A stretch of DNA of 64,000 nucleotides from Anaerolineales bacterium (GCA_016932165.1 JAFGDK010000069.1:1-64000), one strand, 5' to 3'; positions 48,444-57,074 are shown, counted from the first letter of the stretch. The notes: generated from the sequence alone by a model not told the origin. Numbers and translations: made by a program.

Positions 48444-48603
48444 AAACAGTAGGGCTTCGGCGGTGGGTGTATTTCAGTTTTGGGGTGCAAGGGAATGGGG
48501 TGAATGGCTAGCCTGAAATTAAAATCCACCCGCGGCGGTTAGAATTACCCAGATCATTGAAAAAGTTCTGGAAGGTGTCACTTTTTATCCCCTTTTGTCG
48601 CCT
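48444..48603. other. Intergenic region between convergent genes
   Basis: About 160 nt without a gene. It holds an imperfect long inverted repeat between GCGGTGGGTGTATTTCAG near 48459 and CTGAAATTAAAATCCACCCG near 48515. This may act as a shared terminator-like structure, but it lacks a clear T-run. Confidence 0.3.
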
Positions 48604-49167
48604 TTAGACCCCCGCCAACCCCAGTTCCTCGGCGATTCCCTGCATCGCGGTAAGCACGTTGCCGACATGCTCCCATTTTTCAACGCCAAAAGCCTCAATG
48701 GCTTCATCCATTTCCTCGCGGTTGGCGCCGGCGGCGAAGCTGCGGTCTTTCCACTTCTTTTTAACCGAGCTGACCTCTACATCCATGATTGACCTGGAAG
48801 GGCGCACCAGGGCGGTGGCGGTGATCAACCCGGTGATTTCGTCACAGGCGGCCAGGGCTTTGCGCAGGGGGGTATTGCGCGGCACGCCGGTTCGGTCGGC
48901 ATGGGAAAGGATATCCTGGATGATCTCTTCTTCCACGCCGCGCTCCCGCAGGATTGGCGCGCCTTTGATTGGGTGGCCTTCCAGGTCGGGGTGGATTTCC
49001 CAGTCAAAGTCGTGCAGCAGGGCTGCTAGTCCCCAGCGGTCTTGATCCTCACCGAGTTTGCGGGCATACCAGCGCATGGCGGCTTCCACCGCCAGCATAT
49101 GGCGCACAAGGTTCTCATTGTTCACAAATTCACGCACAAGGCTGAGAGCTTCTTCTCTGGTCATCAT
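48604..49167 (-). CDS. HD-domain phosphohydrolase (HDIG type)
   Basis: A 187-aa predicted metal-dependent phosphohydrolase. The HD motifs are RHMLAVEAAMRWYARKLG (first His), AALLHDFDWEIHPDLEGHP (HD plus a second His) and LSHADRTGVP; a last Asp is in ACDEITGLI. The substrate is unknown; relatives act on phosphorylated nucleotides or other phosphomonoesters. ATG at 49167 overlaps the stop of the SanA-like gene (ATGA). A longer upstream frame exists, but it runs through that gene in another phase and is not credible. It is the last gene of the CotH-VTC operon. Confidence 0.85.
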   Translation of the reverse strand: MMTREEALSLVREFVNNENLVRHMLAVEAAMRWYARKLGEDQDRWGLAALLHDFDWEIHPDLEGHPIKGAPILRERGVEEEIIQDILSHADRTGVPRNTPLRKALAACDEITGLITATALVRPSRSIMDVEVSSVKKKWKDRSFAAGANREEMDEAIEAFGVEKWEHVGNVLTAMQGIAEELGLAGV

Positions 49168-49805
49168 GGGGTCAATCCTTCCTGGTATAGGGTGGTATAT
49201 TCTGTTGTGTCTGGCGGGGAGATATAAATTTCTATGAAAGCCAACACGGTGGCCAGGGTCTCCCGGATGTTCCATGCGATGGTCGAGCCGCGCCAGTACT
49301 TGCCATGGATGGCAGTCACCCCGCGGGCCTCGATCCCCATTGAGCGGCACAGGAACAGGGTGCGCGGCATGTGATAGGCTTGGGTGACGAAGACCGCCTC
49401 ATCCAGGTCCAGCTGGGTGAGGCTGTTGAAACAGGTGGCATAGGTGCGGATGCCGCCGTTGTCCAGTAGGATGTGCTCTGCCGGGATACCCTGAGAAACC
49501 GCGTACTCCTTCATGATCGCCGGTTCCGGGTCGCGCCCAGACATCACTAGCTGGCCGACCACACCAGCCTTGTAGAGGGCAATGCCGCCTTCGAGGCGGT
49601 CTCTTAGAACTGCCGAGGGCTGCCCGTTGATTGATTCGGCTGCCAGCACAACCCCGAATTCAGTATGTTCGGCTTCTTCGATCGGCTGGATGTAGGGGGC
49701 GGCGGCGATGGTGGTGATCGTGCGTGGCAGCACCACCAGCACGGTGAGGATCACAATCCCGCGGTAGATGCGGGTGAGTAAGGATTTGGGTTTGAGTTCA
49801 CGCAT
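49164..49805 (-). CDS. SanA/YdcF/ElyC-like DUF218 protein
   Basis: A 213-aa protein anchored by one N-terminal helix (about 12-32) with the DUF218 domain outside. It has GVVLAAESINGQPSAVLRDR, GVVGQLVMSGRDP, LDNGGIRTYATCFN, and VTQAYHMPRTLFLCRSMGIE, the classical Ser-Gly-Gly/Asn-Ala-type pattern in variant form. E. coli relatives (SanA, ElyC) affect envelope barrier function and polyprenyl-lipid or peptidoglycan metabolism; catalysis is unproven. It starts 33 nt after the VTC gene and is translationally coupled to the HD-domain gene, so it belongs to the same operon. Confidence 0.85.
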   Translation of the reverse strand: MRELKPKSLLTRIYRGIVILTVLVVLPRTITTIAAAPYIQPIEEAEHTEFGVVLAAESINGQPSAVLRDRLEGGIALYKAGVVGQLVMSGRDPEPAIMKEYAVSQGIPAEHILLDNGGIRTYATCFNSLTQLDLDEAVFVTQAYHMPRTLFLCRSMGIEARGVTAIHGKYWRGSTIAWNIRETLATVLAFIEIYISPPDTTEYTTLYQEGLTP

Positions 49806-49838
49806 GCAGGCGATTTTACCATCGAAACTATGCTGAAA

Positions 49839-50528
49839 TCAGAAATATACCCGCTCGATCCCGATCACATATTTAGAGCTTTTTGTCACCCGAAAGGGGA
49901 AAAAGCCAGAAACATAATTTGCTTCGATCTCCTGGCCGTTATCGTATTTCAACTCGACAATTATATTGCGGCAGTCGGTTTGCGAATGGATGAAGCGGTT
50001 CCCGAAGTGAGCTATGCGGTAGTAGGAGAGGCCGGTATCCACCGTGAGGCGGAAGCGGTTGTCGTGGGTGGCGAAATAGTAGCGGTAGTAGCGGTTGAGC
50101 AAGACGATCTGCTGGGTGAGGAGAACTAATCTGACTTCTGCCGGCAAGTTGGGATGGCCGGCAAACTGGCGAAGCTCTTTGGCATGATAGCCTTCTCGCA
50201 AAGTGAACCCGCCAAGGGGATACAGGCGTTTGGTGCCGACCAACCCGCGTTTGATCTTGAATTCCAGGGTGGGTTTCTCAATGTTGCCAAACAGGCTGCC
50301 ATACCAGCGCAGCCTTACTTTGCGCCGGTCGCTTGCTCCGCAGACGTTGTCTTCATAATTGTCCATTTCTGGTGTATCGAGATAGAAATTATTGATGAAG
50401 CGGGGCGGATACGGCTGGTAGAACAGATATGGATGCCGTTTGATCAACGCGATGGCTTGATGGTGGTCGATCTGGTCTACCATGAACTTCCGTTCGTAAC
50501 GGTAGGCACGCGAATTGCCTTCGGTCAT
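49839..50528 (-). CDS. VTC-domain protein (polyphosphate polymerase fold)
   Basis: A 229-aa stand-alone VTC domain, the tunnel-fold catalytic domain of eukaryotic Vtc4, which makes polyphosphate from ATP. Family hallmarks are YRYERKFMV at the start, FINNFYLDTPEMDNYEDNV, the basic beta strand RRKVRLRWYG, LEFKIKRG, and the acidic/basic pair FRLTVDTGLSYYR and IIVELKYDNGQE. The Arg/Lys-rich strands and the Glu residues of the tunnel are kept, so activity is plausible. No SPX domain is present. It begins 2 nt after the DUF4956 stop, in the order CotH-DUF4956-VTC seen in other bacteria. Product and role are not established. Confidence 0.88.
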   Translation of the reverse strand: MTEGNSRAYRYERKFMVDQIDHHQAIALIKRHPYLFYQPYPPRFINNFYLDTPEMDNYEDNVCGASDRRKVRLRWYGSLFGNIEKPTLEFKIKRGLVGTKRLYPLGGFTLREGYHAKELRQFAGHPNLPAEVRLVLLTQQIVLLNRYYRYYFATHDNRFRLTVDTGLSYYRIAHFGNRFIHSQTDCRNIIVELKYDNGQEIEANYVSGFFPFRVTKSSKYVIGIERVYF

Positions 50529-50530
50529 GG

Positions 50531-51922
50531 TTACCAGATGCCTTTATTATCCAGGAAGGAGATTTGCATGGAAGGTGAAAGGGAATGCAGATCGGCCCTG
50601 GCCTGGTTCAGGTCTGAAAGCCGTTTAAATTCAATCAGATAAGTAGATTCAAGTACATCTGCGGTCTCATCAAAACGCAGCAGCTTGATCTTGGAGCAGT
50701 GCTTTTCGAGGATTGGGTTGACCCGGTTGATGTCCACCTTTTCCGGGGATTGGCTGGAAATTGTCAGGTGAAGGTTGACATCCGCTTTGGAATTGCGAAA
50801 GACCTTCAGCAAGCCGATAATCGCAATCGCCACGACCAGGGTCAGCAGTGTGATCAGACGCTGGTTATCGCCGAGACCAATGCCAAGGCTGATAGCGAAG
50901 AACAGGTAGGCCAGTTCTTCCGGTTCTTTGACCGCGGCGCGGAAGCGTACAATCGAGAGGGCGCCGACCAGGCCGAGAGATAATGCCACTGAGGAGCGCA
51001 CTACCAGGATGATGAAGGTCGTGGTAACTGTGAGCAGCATGAAGTTGGCGGCAAATGCCCGCCGGTTGGAGAGCGAGGATCCCCAATAGATATACACCCG
51101 GCCGAGGATAAAAGCACAGATCACGGCGAGGATCAGGTTGATCAGGAAGGTGGTCAGTTCAAGCTGGTTGGATTGACCAGACATCAGTTCCTCGATCAGG
51201 GAAAGCTTCTCGCTGGTGTCAGCATCTGTGAGGGGCGCGGCAGACGGTTGCTCTTCAGCGTGGGGTTCCTGGGGGGACGGCTCATCTGGGGGCGGACCTT
51301 CCTCAGGAGGTCTTTCACCTTCCGGGATTGGACCAGCGCCCATCGTGCCAGTCAGGCTGATCGAGTCTACCTCTACACCGGTTTCGCCGAAGACTTGCAG
51401 CATGACCGCCCCAGTTGAGAGCGGTTCCGGATCGGCAGCGGTAAGGACCTGGGTATCATTGAGACTGATGGTGTGGTTTCCCCCGGTAACCTTGATGTTA
51501 ACCTTGTTCCAGCTTTGGTCGCCGAGGTATTCGACCGGGGCTTCCTCCAACGGCGAGGGTTGCCCCTCGCTGATCTTCTGGAGGATGAGATGATTTTCCA
51601 GCAGGATGAGGGCATAATGCCCTTCATCCCGTAAATAGTAGTTGATCACGATTTCGTTGGGTGTCTGAAAGCGGAGTTGGAGGGTCAGATCAATTTCTGA
51701 CCAGTCTCCAAGCCGGATAAGGAAATTGCCGCCTCCCATCCTGAGGACGCCATCTTCTACTGTCAGGTCCTGGGAGCGTTCCCATTCTTCCCAATTGACC
51801 TCGTCGAACTCCTCGGTGAAGCCATCCACCCCTTCCTGGGCAAGGCTCTGGCTTGTTGATAGAAGACTGAGAATCGCAATCAGTATCAGGGCTGTCAGGT
51901 ATCTGCTCAATTTGGTTTTCAT
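50531..51922 (-). CDS. DUF4956 membrane protein with an N-terminal extracytoplasmic lectin-like domain
   Basis: A 463-aa protein. Residues 1-29 are a signal peptide ending near SQSLAQ. Residues about 32-200 are a beta-sandwich domain of the laminin-G/DUF1080 glucosidase-like type (FDEVNWEEWERSQDLTVEDG, YYLRDEGHYALILLENHLIL). A Pro/Glu linker (about 205-240) leads to the DUF4956 module (about 260-390), with RRAFAANFMLLTVTTTFIIL and ALSLGLVGALSIVRFRAAVK. A cytosolic C-terminal domain (about 395-463) follows. DUF4956 is the usual partner of VTC and CotH proteins and may form the membrane channel or anchor of that module; this is inference. Most DUF4956 proteins lack the lectin-like front domain. 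Confidence 0.85.
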   Translation of the reverse strand: MKTKLSRYLTALILIAILSLLSTSQSLAQEGVDGFTEEFDEVNWEEWERSQDLTVEDGVLRMGGGNFLIRLGDWSEIDLTLQLRFQTPNEIVINYYLRDEGHYALILLENHLILQKISEGQPSPLEEAPVEYLGDQSWNKVNIKVTGGNHTISLNDTQVLTAADPEPLSTGAVMLQVFGETGVEVDSISLTGTMGAGPIPEGERPPEEGPPPDEPSPQEPHAEEQPSAAPLTDADTSEKLSLIEELMSGQSNQLELTTFLINLILAVICAFILGRVYIYWGSSLSNRRAFAANFMLLTVTTTFIILVVRSSVALSLGLVGALSIVRFRAAVKEPEELAYLFFAISLGIGLGDNQRLITLLTLVVAIAIIGLLKVFRNSKADVNLHLTISSQSPEKVDINRVNPILEKHCSKIKLLRFDETADVLESTYLIEFKRLSDLNQARADLHSLSPSMQISFLDNKGIW

Positions 51923-51936
51923 ATTCTCCTCCTCAC

Positions 51937-53580
51937 TTATGGGACCGGGGTGAGATTTTCAAGAATAAATTGGCTGCGTTCACCGGCGAAATCTGCCAGT
52001 CTTTGCCAGCCATTTTCAAATTCGTTGTAGTTGAACCAGGCGGTTTCACCGAAATAGGCTTTGTCGCCGGCCGCCTGGTTGACATACGGCGAGATCAGGT
52101 TGTGGTGGTATGCAGATTGCTGGTAGATGTTTTCGTAGTTGAACCAGTATCTTGCCAGCAGATCGAGGTAGGCGGCAAATTTTTGCCGGTAGCGGGGCAC
52201 TTCGAAGACCCTTTCGTAGAGGGGCGCCCGCTCCAACAGACCAAAGCCTTTAATTTCATAGAGGGGCATGCTTGCTTCCCCGCCCCAGGTCTGGTCCCAG
52301 GGGATCCATTCAAAGCGGTTGGTGCCGGGATCGTTGTAGAGGTAGAAGTTATTGCCGGTGTAAGGATAATAATCCCAACTGGCCACTGCGACCATCACCG
52401 CCATATAGCGCAGAAAACCATCCACATTAAAGACGGTCTCCAGGGCTTGAGCAAAGTCCTCGGGTGTTTCATAGCTGGCTCCGTCAATGATATAGGCCAG
52501 CTGGACCACATCACTGTAATCGTTCTCCTCTTCATTGGTCATTTTGCCGTAGGCATATTGGCCGTTCTGGGTGGGGTAGTCTGTGATCTCGGGCCCGTAG
52601 TAGATCAGGTCCATCGGGCCGCGCTGGGCATGGCTGGCTTTGTAGAGGTTGCCGTTGCGGTTGTCGTTGCCAAAGCGGCTGGCGAGGAACTTGCGGTCCA
52701 CCCGCTCGATGAGGGTGTACACGCCCCAAAATTCAGCCGGCTGCTCATCATCGGAAAAATCGATCCAGAGTTCCGCATAACTGACAAAACTGGCCGGAAC
52801 ACCGGCAAAGGCGAGCATGTCGTAGGTCAGTTTTTCTTGGATCATGGTGGGATCGCCGATGCTGTTGACGAACATGATCTGCTTCAGGTTGTGGAATTCC
52901 TGTCCCTCCAGGTAATAATCGGTATCGATCTTTAAGGGTTTTTTCTCGCCGGATTCGCGCAGAGAGAACTGCCCGCGGAAGCGGAGACCGATATTGTTGA
53001 GACGTTCCCCAAAGATGACCGCATTGGCCGGCACGGTTTTCTTTTCTTCCGGATCTGACCACATGGCATCCCAGTTCTCCTGGGTGATCTCGATTGTTAC
53101 CCTGCCTACCGTGCTGTCATCAAATATCGACCAGTAGTCCACGCTGGCAGAACCGGGATGACGGACATAGATCCACAGGCTGTCTGTGGCTGTTTGTCCG
53201 CTGCTGTCTGTTACACGGAGGGTGACCTGGTATTCTCCGGGTTTGGCGTAGTAGTATGAGGTGTACCCGCCGGTGCTGGCGGCGTCGGTGTCGTAGATGC
53301 CATTGCCGTCGAGGTCCCATTCATAGCGTTTGATTTCCCCTGAGGTGGAATTGCTGCCAAAGGCGCTGAAGAAGACCGTCACCGGCGCCCAGCCCTGATT
53401 GGGCATCGCATTTGCCTGGGCAGACACACCACTGTCGGCGCTGAGATCAATATTCTCAGCAGATAAATAGTTAGGGCTTAGCAGGAGCAGGATGAGGCTG
53501 GCAGTAATGAATACCCCGACGAAGACCCCTTCTGTGACCCGGAACCATTCCGGGTTTTGGGTCTGTTTGGAAGATTCCAT
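51937..53580 (-). CDS. CotH-family kinase-like protein with PKD domain
   Basis: A 547-aa protein, anchored by one N-terminal helix (about 18-36). A PKD domain follows (about 55-145: KRYEWDLDGNGIYDTDAAS, GEYQVTLRVTDSSGQ). The CotH domain (about 165-530) shows IGLRFRGQFSLRESGEKKP, EKLTYDMLAFAGVPASFVSY, EFWGVYTLIERVDRKFL, NGNLYKASH and NNFYLYNDPGTNRFEWIPWD. Bacillus CotH is an atypical kinase that phosphorylates spore-coat proteins. Here the domain is predicted to be outside the membrane, so its phosphate donor is an open question. It is the first gene of the operon, 14 nt before the DUF4956 gene, with its own promoter. Confidence 0.88.
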   Translation of the reverse strand: MESSKQTQNPEWFRVTEGVFVGVFITASLILLLLSPNYLSAENIDLSADSGVSAQANAMPNQGWAPVTVFFSAFGSNSTSGEIKRYEWDLDGNGIYDTDAASTGGYTSYYYAKPGEYQVTLRVTDSSGQTATDSLWIYVRHPGSASVDYWSIFDDSTVGRVTIEITQENWDAMWSDPEEKKTVPANAVIFGERLNNIGLRFRGQFSLRESGEKKPLKIDTDYYLEGQEFHNLKQIMFVNSIGDPTMIQEKLTYDMLAFAGVPASFVSYAELWIDFSDDEQPAEFWGVYTLIERVDRKFLASRFGNDNRNGNLYKASHAQRGPMDLIYYGPEITDYPTQNGQYAYGKMTNEEENDYSDVVQLAYIIDGASYETPEDFAQALETVFNVDGFLRYMAVMVAVASWDYYPYTGNNFYLYNDPGTNRFEWIPWDQTWGGEASMPLYEIKGFGLLERAPLYERVFEVPRYRQKFAAYLDLLARYWFNYENIYQQSAYHHNLISPYVNQAAGDKAYFGETAWFNYNEFENGWQRLADFAGERSQFILENLTPVP

Positions 53581-53621
53581 TTCAAGATTCCGTTTCTGGA
53601 TACTCTTAGAAGCGTGATTTC

Positions 53622-53650
53622 ATTATAGCAATTCTGGATATGAGGAACAA
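53622..53650 (-). promoter_or_regulatory. Promoter of the CotH-DUF4956-VTC operon
   Basis: On the minus strand TTGTTC (53650-53645), a 17-bp spacer and TATAAT (53627-53622) lie 42 nt before the CotH start codon. Confidence 0.65.
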
Positions 53651-53655
53651 TACGC

Positions 53656-53688
53656 AAAAAAGACCCGGCACAAATTCGCCGGGCCTTT
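53656..53688 (-). terminator. Terminator of the phnDCE operon
   Basis: An 11-bp stem (53659-53669 with 53678-53688, one G-U pair on the minus strand) is followed by a T-run on that strand. It separates the phn genes from the CotH operon. Confidence 0.8.
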
Positions 53689-53754
53689 TGAAGTGGGGAC
53701 AGGTAGATTGTACCTGTGCCTACTAAATCCAAATAACTTTAGTCGTTTGGATGA

Positions 53755-55269
53755 TTACACATAGCGTTCACGGATTTCCGCTGAGATGTAATCCAGTATT
53801 GCGACTGTAACAGCGATGAACCACACGGCGATGCCGGCGGCCCTGAAATCTGTTTTATTGATCCACTGGATCAGGAGATAACCGATACCGCCGCCGCCGA
53901 CAAGACCGACCACGGTGGACATGCGGATATTGATATCCCAGCGGTAGATGGTGAAGGAGACGAACGGCGGGATGATCTGCGGAACAACTGCAAACATTAC
54001 CGTTTGGATCCAGTTCGCGCCGGTAGCCTGGATGGCTTCGATTGGTCCGGAATCAATCGATTCGATTGATTCGGAATACAGCTTGCCCAGGGCAGCGATC
54101 GAGTGAATCGTGAGGGCCAAAATCCCGGCGAAGGGACCCAGCCCGACGATGATCACGAAGATGATTGCCCAGATCACCGGTTCAATTGAGCGCACCAAGT
54201 TGAGGATGGTGCGCACCAGATAATAGATCGCCAGCGTGACCGGGGAGGCGGACATCAGGTTGCGGGCGGCCAGGAAGCTGACCGGTAGGGCCAAAATGAT
54301 GCCGAAGGCGGTGGCCATCATGCCGATGAAGATTGTTTCGATCATCTTCTCCACCACCAGCTTGAGTTCCTCGCTGGGTTCCAGGCTGCCGGTGGCTATC
54401 ACCTGTTGTGCAAAAACGGTCCATTTTTGGGCTTCCTCAGATGCACTTGGCGGAACCAGCCGGTACGGCATGGTGATCTTGACCTCAAAGCTTCCATTTT
54501 CATCGACGGGAAATTGCATGAATTCCCCATCCTGCCGATGGGTGAAGGAGACTTTAAGCGGATCGTACCATTTGATGGTGACCTGTTCTCCAGGAATGAA
54601 ATTACCGCCGGTGAGGGTAAGTTCGGTGCCGCGCTCACCTTCCAATACCGCCAGGTCGCCGCAGGTTGGATCTGAAATAAGATAGGGTTCGCCTTCTGGA
54701 ACCTCAGGTTGGGCAAAGGGGGTATCCGTGCAGGGCACCTGAATATATGCCTCTGGCTCGACATACTCAACCGGACGGGTAACAGCACGAGACCAGGGCC
54801 ACATGACGTGATTCACGGCTCTCTCAGCATCATTAATCTCGGTAATAAGCTTGACCAGATCGACCTGTCCGATCTGCCAGCCCAGGCTGGCAAACACAAT
54901 CCCCATCACCAGGAAGATGCCCACCGCTTTCTTGGGCGGGCGCTTGGCAGTCAGATAGGCATCCGCGATGGTCCAGATCCAAAAGGCAATCGTGGCAATT
55001 GTCAGCCAGATGAGGATCGGTTCAATCCGGATCGCCTTTTTGAAAATATCAATGAATCCAACATCGCGTCGGGCAGCACTCTGGAAACGCCAGACAAGCA
55101 GCCCAAAACTGGTGGAAAAACCCAGGAACATGGTCAACCCGCGCCGCCAGTCTCGCGCTAACGCCTGGCCGAGACCGGGAAGAATTGCGGATAAAATAGC
55201 CGAAAGGATTGGGGGAACTAAACTGGGTTTGATCTCTCCCTCTCTCTTTGTAATCTCTTTTTTGCTCAT
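53755..55269 (-). CDS. phnE: Phosphonate-type ABC permease PhnE with an extra extracytoplasmic Ig-like domain
   Basis: A 504-aa permease, nearly twice the usual 250-290 aa. The canonical binding-protein-dependent permease part is residues about 300-504, with IFIGMMATAFGIILALPVSF and the EAA loop EAIQATGANWIQTVMFAVVP. The N-terminal half adds three hydrophobic helices (about 18-135) and a soluble segment (about 165-290) with an IPT/Ig-like pattern, GTELTLTGGNFIPGEQVTIK and VDENGSFEVKITMP. Signal and topology suggest that the segment faces outside, where it could meet the binding protein. It overlaps phnC by 4 nt (ATGA). Substrate may be phosphonate, phosphite or phosphate. Confidence 0.88.
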   Translation of the reverse strand: MSKKEITKREGEIKPSLVPPILSAILSAILPGLGQALARDWRRGLTMFLGFSTSFGLLVWRFQSAARRDVGFIDIFKKAIRIEPILIWLTIATIAFWIWTIADAYLTAKRPPKKAVGIFLVMGIVFASLGWQIGQVDLVKLITEINDAERAVNHVMWPWSRAVTRPVEYVEPEAYIQVPCTDTPFAQPEVPEGEPYLISDPTCGDLAVLEGERGTELTLTGGNFIPGEQVTIKWYDPLKVSFTHRQDGEFMQFPVDENGSFEVKITMPYRLVPPSASEEAQKWTVFAQQVIATGSLEPSEELKLVVEKMIETIFIGMMATAFGIILALPVSFLAARNLMSASPVTLAIYYLVRTILNLVRSIEPVIWAIIFVIIVGLGPFAGILALTIHSIAALGKLYSESIESIDSGPIEAIQATGANWIQTVMFAVVPQIIPPFVSFTIYRWDINIRMSTVVGLVGGGGIGYLLIQWINKTDFRAAGIAVWFIAVTVAILDYISAEIRERYV

Positions 55270-56066
55270 GATTGATCCCCTCCGGCGCTGAGATCGCCTT
55301 CCAGACCGCCAACACGCACAGCTTCCTCGCCGTAGATATCCTTGAATTCCCGGTCGGTCATGGCGCGTATGTCTTTTCGAGAACCCTGATAAACGATCTC
55401 TCCATCCTTGAGCCCGATCACCTTGGTGGCATAGCGCTGCACCAAGTCCAGGTAGTGCAGGCTGCAGATGATCGTCATGTCGTCTTCCTGGTTCAGTTTT
55501 TCCAGATACTGGAGGATTGAGTGGGCCAGCACCGGGTCGAGGCTGGCAACCGGCTCATCCGCCAGGATCATCTCAGGTTCTTGCATCAAAGCCCGGGCGA
55601 TGCCAACCCGCTGCTGCTGGCCGCCGCTCAACTCGTCGGCGCGTTTGAGGGCTTGATCTTTGATATTCAATCTTTCCAGCGAATCCCAAGCTTTTTGTTT
55701 GTCTTTGGCTGAGAACTGCCCGAGCACACTCTTCCAGGATGGGGTGTACCCGAGCCTTCCGGAGAGCACATTGTTCATGACGCTGGACCTTTTGACCAGA
55801 TTGAAGTGCTGGAAGATCATCCCGATTTTGCGGCGGGTGTTGCGCAGGTCTTCGCCTTCTAACTTTGCCAGGTCAACCCCGTTCCAAAGAATTTCCCCTT
55901 CGGTGGGATTGATCAAGCGGTTGATGCAGCGCAGCAGGGTGGATTTTCCCGACCCGCTCAGCCCGATGACGACCAGAAAATCACCGTCTTCGACAGAGAA
56001 ACTTACATTGTTCAGCGCCCGGGTACCGTCATCATAGATTTTTGTTAGGTTGCGGATTTCAAGCAT
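55266..56066 (-). CDS. phnC: Phosphonate-type ABC transporter ATP-binding protein PhnC
   Basis: A 266-aa ABC ATPase. It has Walker [21 protein letters not shown], the Q-loop [20 protein letters not shown] (the PhnC-typical Q-loop), signature [18 protein letters not shown], Walker [21 protein letters not shown], and the His switch [23 protein letters not shown] at 56066 ([14 protein letters not shown]) is chosen; the longer frame to 56153 crosses the hairpin after phnD. It follows phnD and overlaps phnE. Confidence 0.94.
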   Translation of the reverse strand: MLEIRNLTKIYDDGTRALNNVSFSVEDGDFLVVIGLSGSGKSTLLRCINRLINPTEGEILWNGVDLAKLEGEDLRNTRRKIGMIFQHFNLVKRSSVMNNVLSGRLGYTPSWKSVLGQFSAKDKQKAWDSLERLNIKDQALKRADELSGGQQQRVGIARALMQEPEMILADEPVASLDPVLAHSILQYLEKLNQEDDMTIICSLHYLDLVQRYATKVIGLKDGEIVYQGSRKDIRAMTDREFKDIYGEEAVRVGGLEGDLSAGGDQS

Positions 56067-56112
56067 ATGGGTTTTCTCCTCGGCTATTGATACCCATAGA
56101 AAATATGAGTTG

Positions 56113-56148
56113 AAAAAAAGGGGGGGAACAGAATTGCTCCCCCCCTTT
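56113..56148 (-). terminator. Attenuator-like terminator between phnD and phnC
   Basis: A 10-bp stem of three A/T and seven G/C pairs (56117-56126 with 56139-56148) is followed on the minus strand by a T-run (56119-56113). It lies 26 nt after the phnD stop. Such partial terminators often keep binding-protein mRNA above permease mRNA. Confidence 0.8.
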
Positions 56149-56174
56149 ATCATACTCCAAACTACTGGATTGAA

Positions 56175-57074
56175 CTACTCAATCAGGGTTGAGATATCAA
56201 AGCCAGCGGCTTCCAGCACCTGCAGGAAGGGATCATAGAAGCTGTTGTCGTGTTCTTCCAAACCATCCCAGGAGTAGGCACTGCTCAAAGCCTCAGCGCC
56301 AGCCTCAGAGGCGGCCACGCTGATCAGGGCGGGGTTCAGCTGGTCGCGCAGTTCCTGCGGGAAGTCCTTGGCGTACTGCACGCCGTCATTGGGGATGTCG
56401 GCGGAAAGGGAGACAACTTTAACCCTGTCCATCACATCCGGGTACTGCTCTTCAACGGAAGATCGGGCGTCAACAAAGGAGGCACCAACTTCACATTCGC
56501 CTTCAAGAATGCTGATGATCACCAGGTCGTGACCGCCGGCGTCCTTGATGCCAGCCAGGTCAGCGTCGGGATCTACACCAGCGGCGCGCAGTTCGAGGGA
56601 GGGGATGATCCAGGAGCTGGTGCTGTATTCGTCCGCGCGGCAGAAGGTCTTACCGGCGAAATCAGCAATTGTTTCGACACCAGCGTCGGCGGCAGCCACC
56701 ATCTGGCCGTTGTAGAACGGGCTGCCGTAGCGAACGGCGACCAAGTTCACATCCACACAGTCGCGCTGGATGGCAACCACGGATGAGAAGGTGTTCAGGG
56801 CGCCCATGTGGGCCTCGCCGCTGCACAGCGCCTCAATGGCGGCTGCGTTGGAGGTGGCCACGAAGGGTTCGATCACCAGGCCTGATTCTTCAAAAACCAT
56901 GTCCGTGAACTCGCCAAACCCAGCCAGGACACCTTCAGCCTCGGATGAGGGGACCAGCACCCAGACGATCGGGTTCTCTTCGGTTCCGAGTTCAGCCTCG
57001 CCACCGCATGCGCTCAGGACCAATGCCAGGACGGCCACGAGAGCAACTAACAACAACATTTTTCTGCTTTTCAT
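56175..57074 (-). CDS. phnD: Phosphonate/phosphate-type ABC substrate-binding lipoprotein PhnD
   Basis: A 299-aa lipoprotein. The signal peptide ends in the lipobox LSAC (Cys22). The mature part is a PhnD-type periplasmic-binding fold: PIVWVLVPSSEAEGVLAGFG, VATSNAAAIEALCSGEAHMG (the loop whose Ser/Asn bind the oxyanion), DFAGKTFCRADEYSTSSWII and EGECEVGASFVDARSSVEEQ. This family binds phosphonates, phosphite, hypophosphite or phosphate; the ligand cannot be fixed here. AAGGAG precedes the ATG. It leads the operon, with a palindrome in its promoter region. Confidence 0.9.
   Translation of the reverse strand: MKSRKMLLLVALVAVLALVLSACGGEAELGTEENPIVWVLVPSSEAEGVLAGFGEFTDMVFEESGLVIEPFVATSNAAAIEALCSGEAHMGALNTFSSVVAIQRDCVDVNLVAVRYGSPFYNGQMVAAADAGVETIADFAGKTFCRADEYSTSSWIIPSLELRAAGVDPDADLAGIKDAGGHDLVIISILEGECEVGASFVDARSSVEEQYPDVMDRVKVVSLSADIPNDGVQYAKDFPQELRDQLNPALISVAASEAGAEALSSAYSWDGLEEHDNSFYDPFLQVLEAAGFDISTLIE

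Noticed and set aside
49168-49350. Upstream extension of the HD-domain gene to 49350
   Set aside because: The extension lies inside the SanA-like gene in another phase. The ATG at 49167 overlapping that gene's stop is the credible start.
51970-52935. 321-codon plus-strand frame opposite the CotH gene
   Set aside because: It has no family resemblance and no ribosome site, while the other strand encodes all CotH and PKD motifs.
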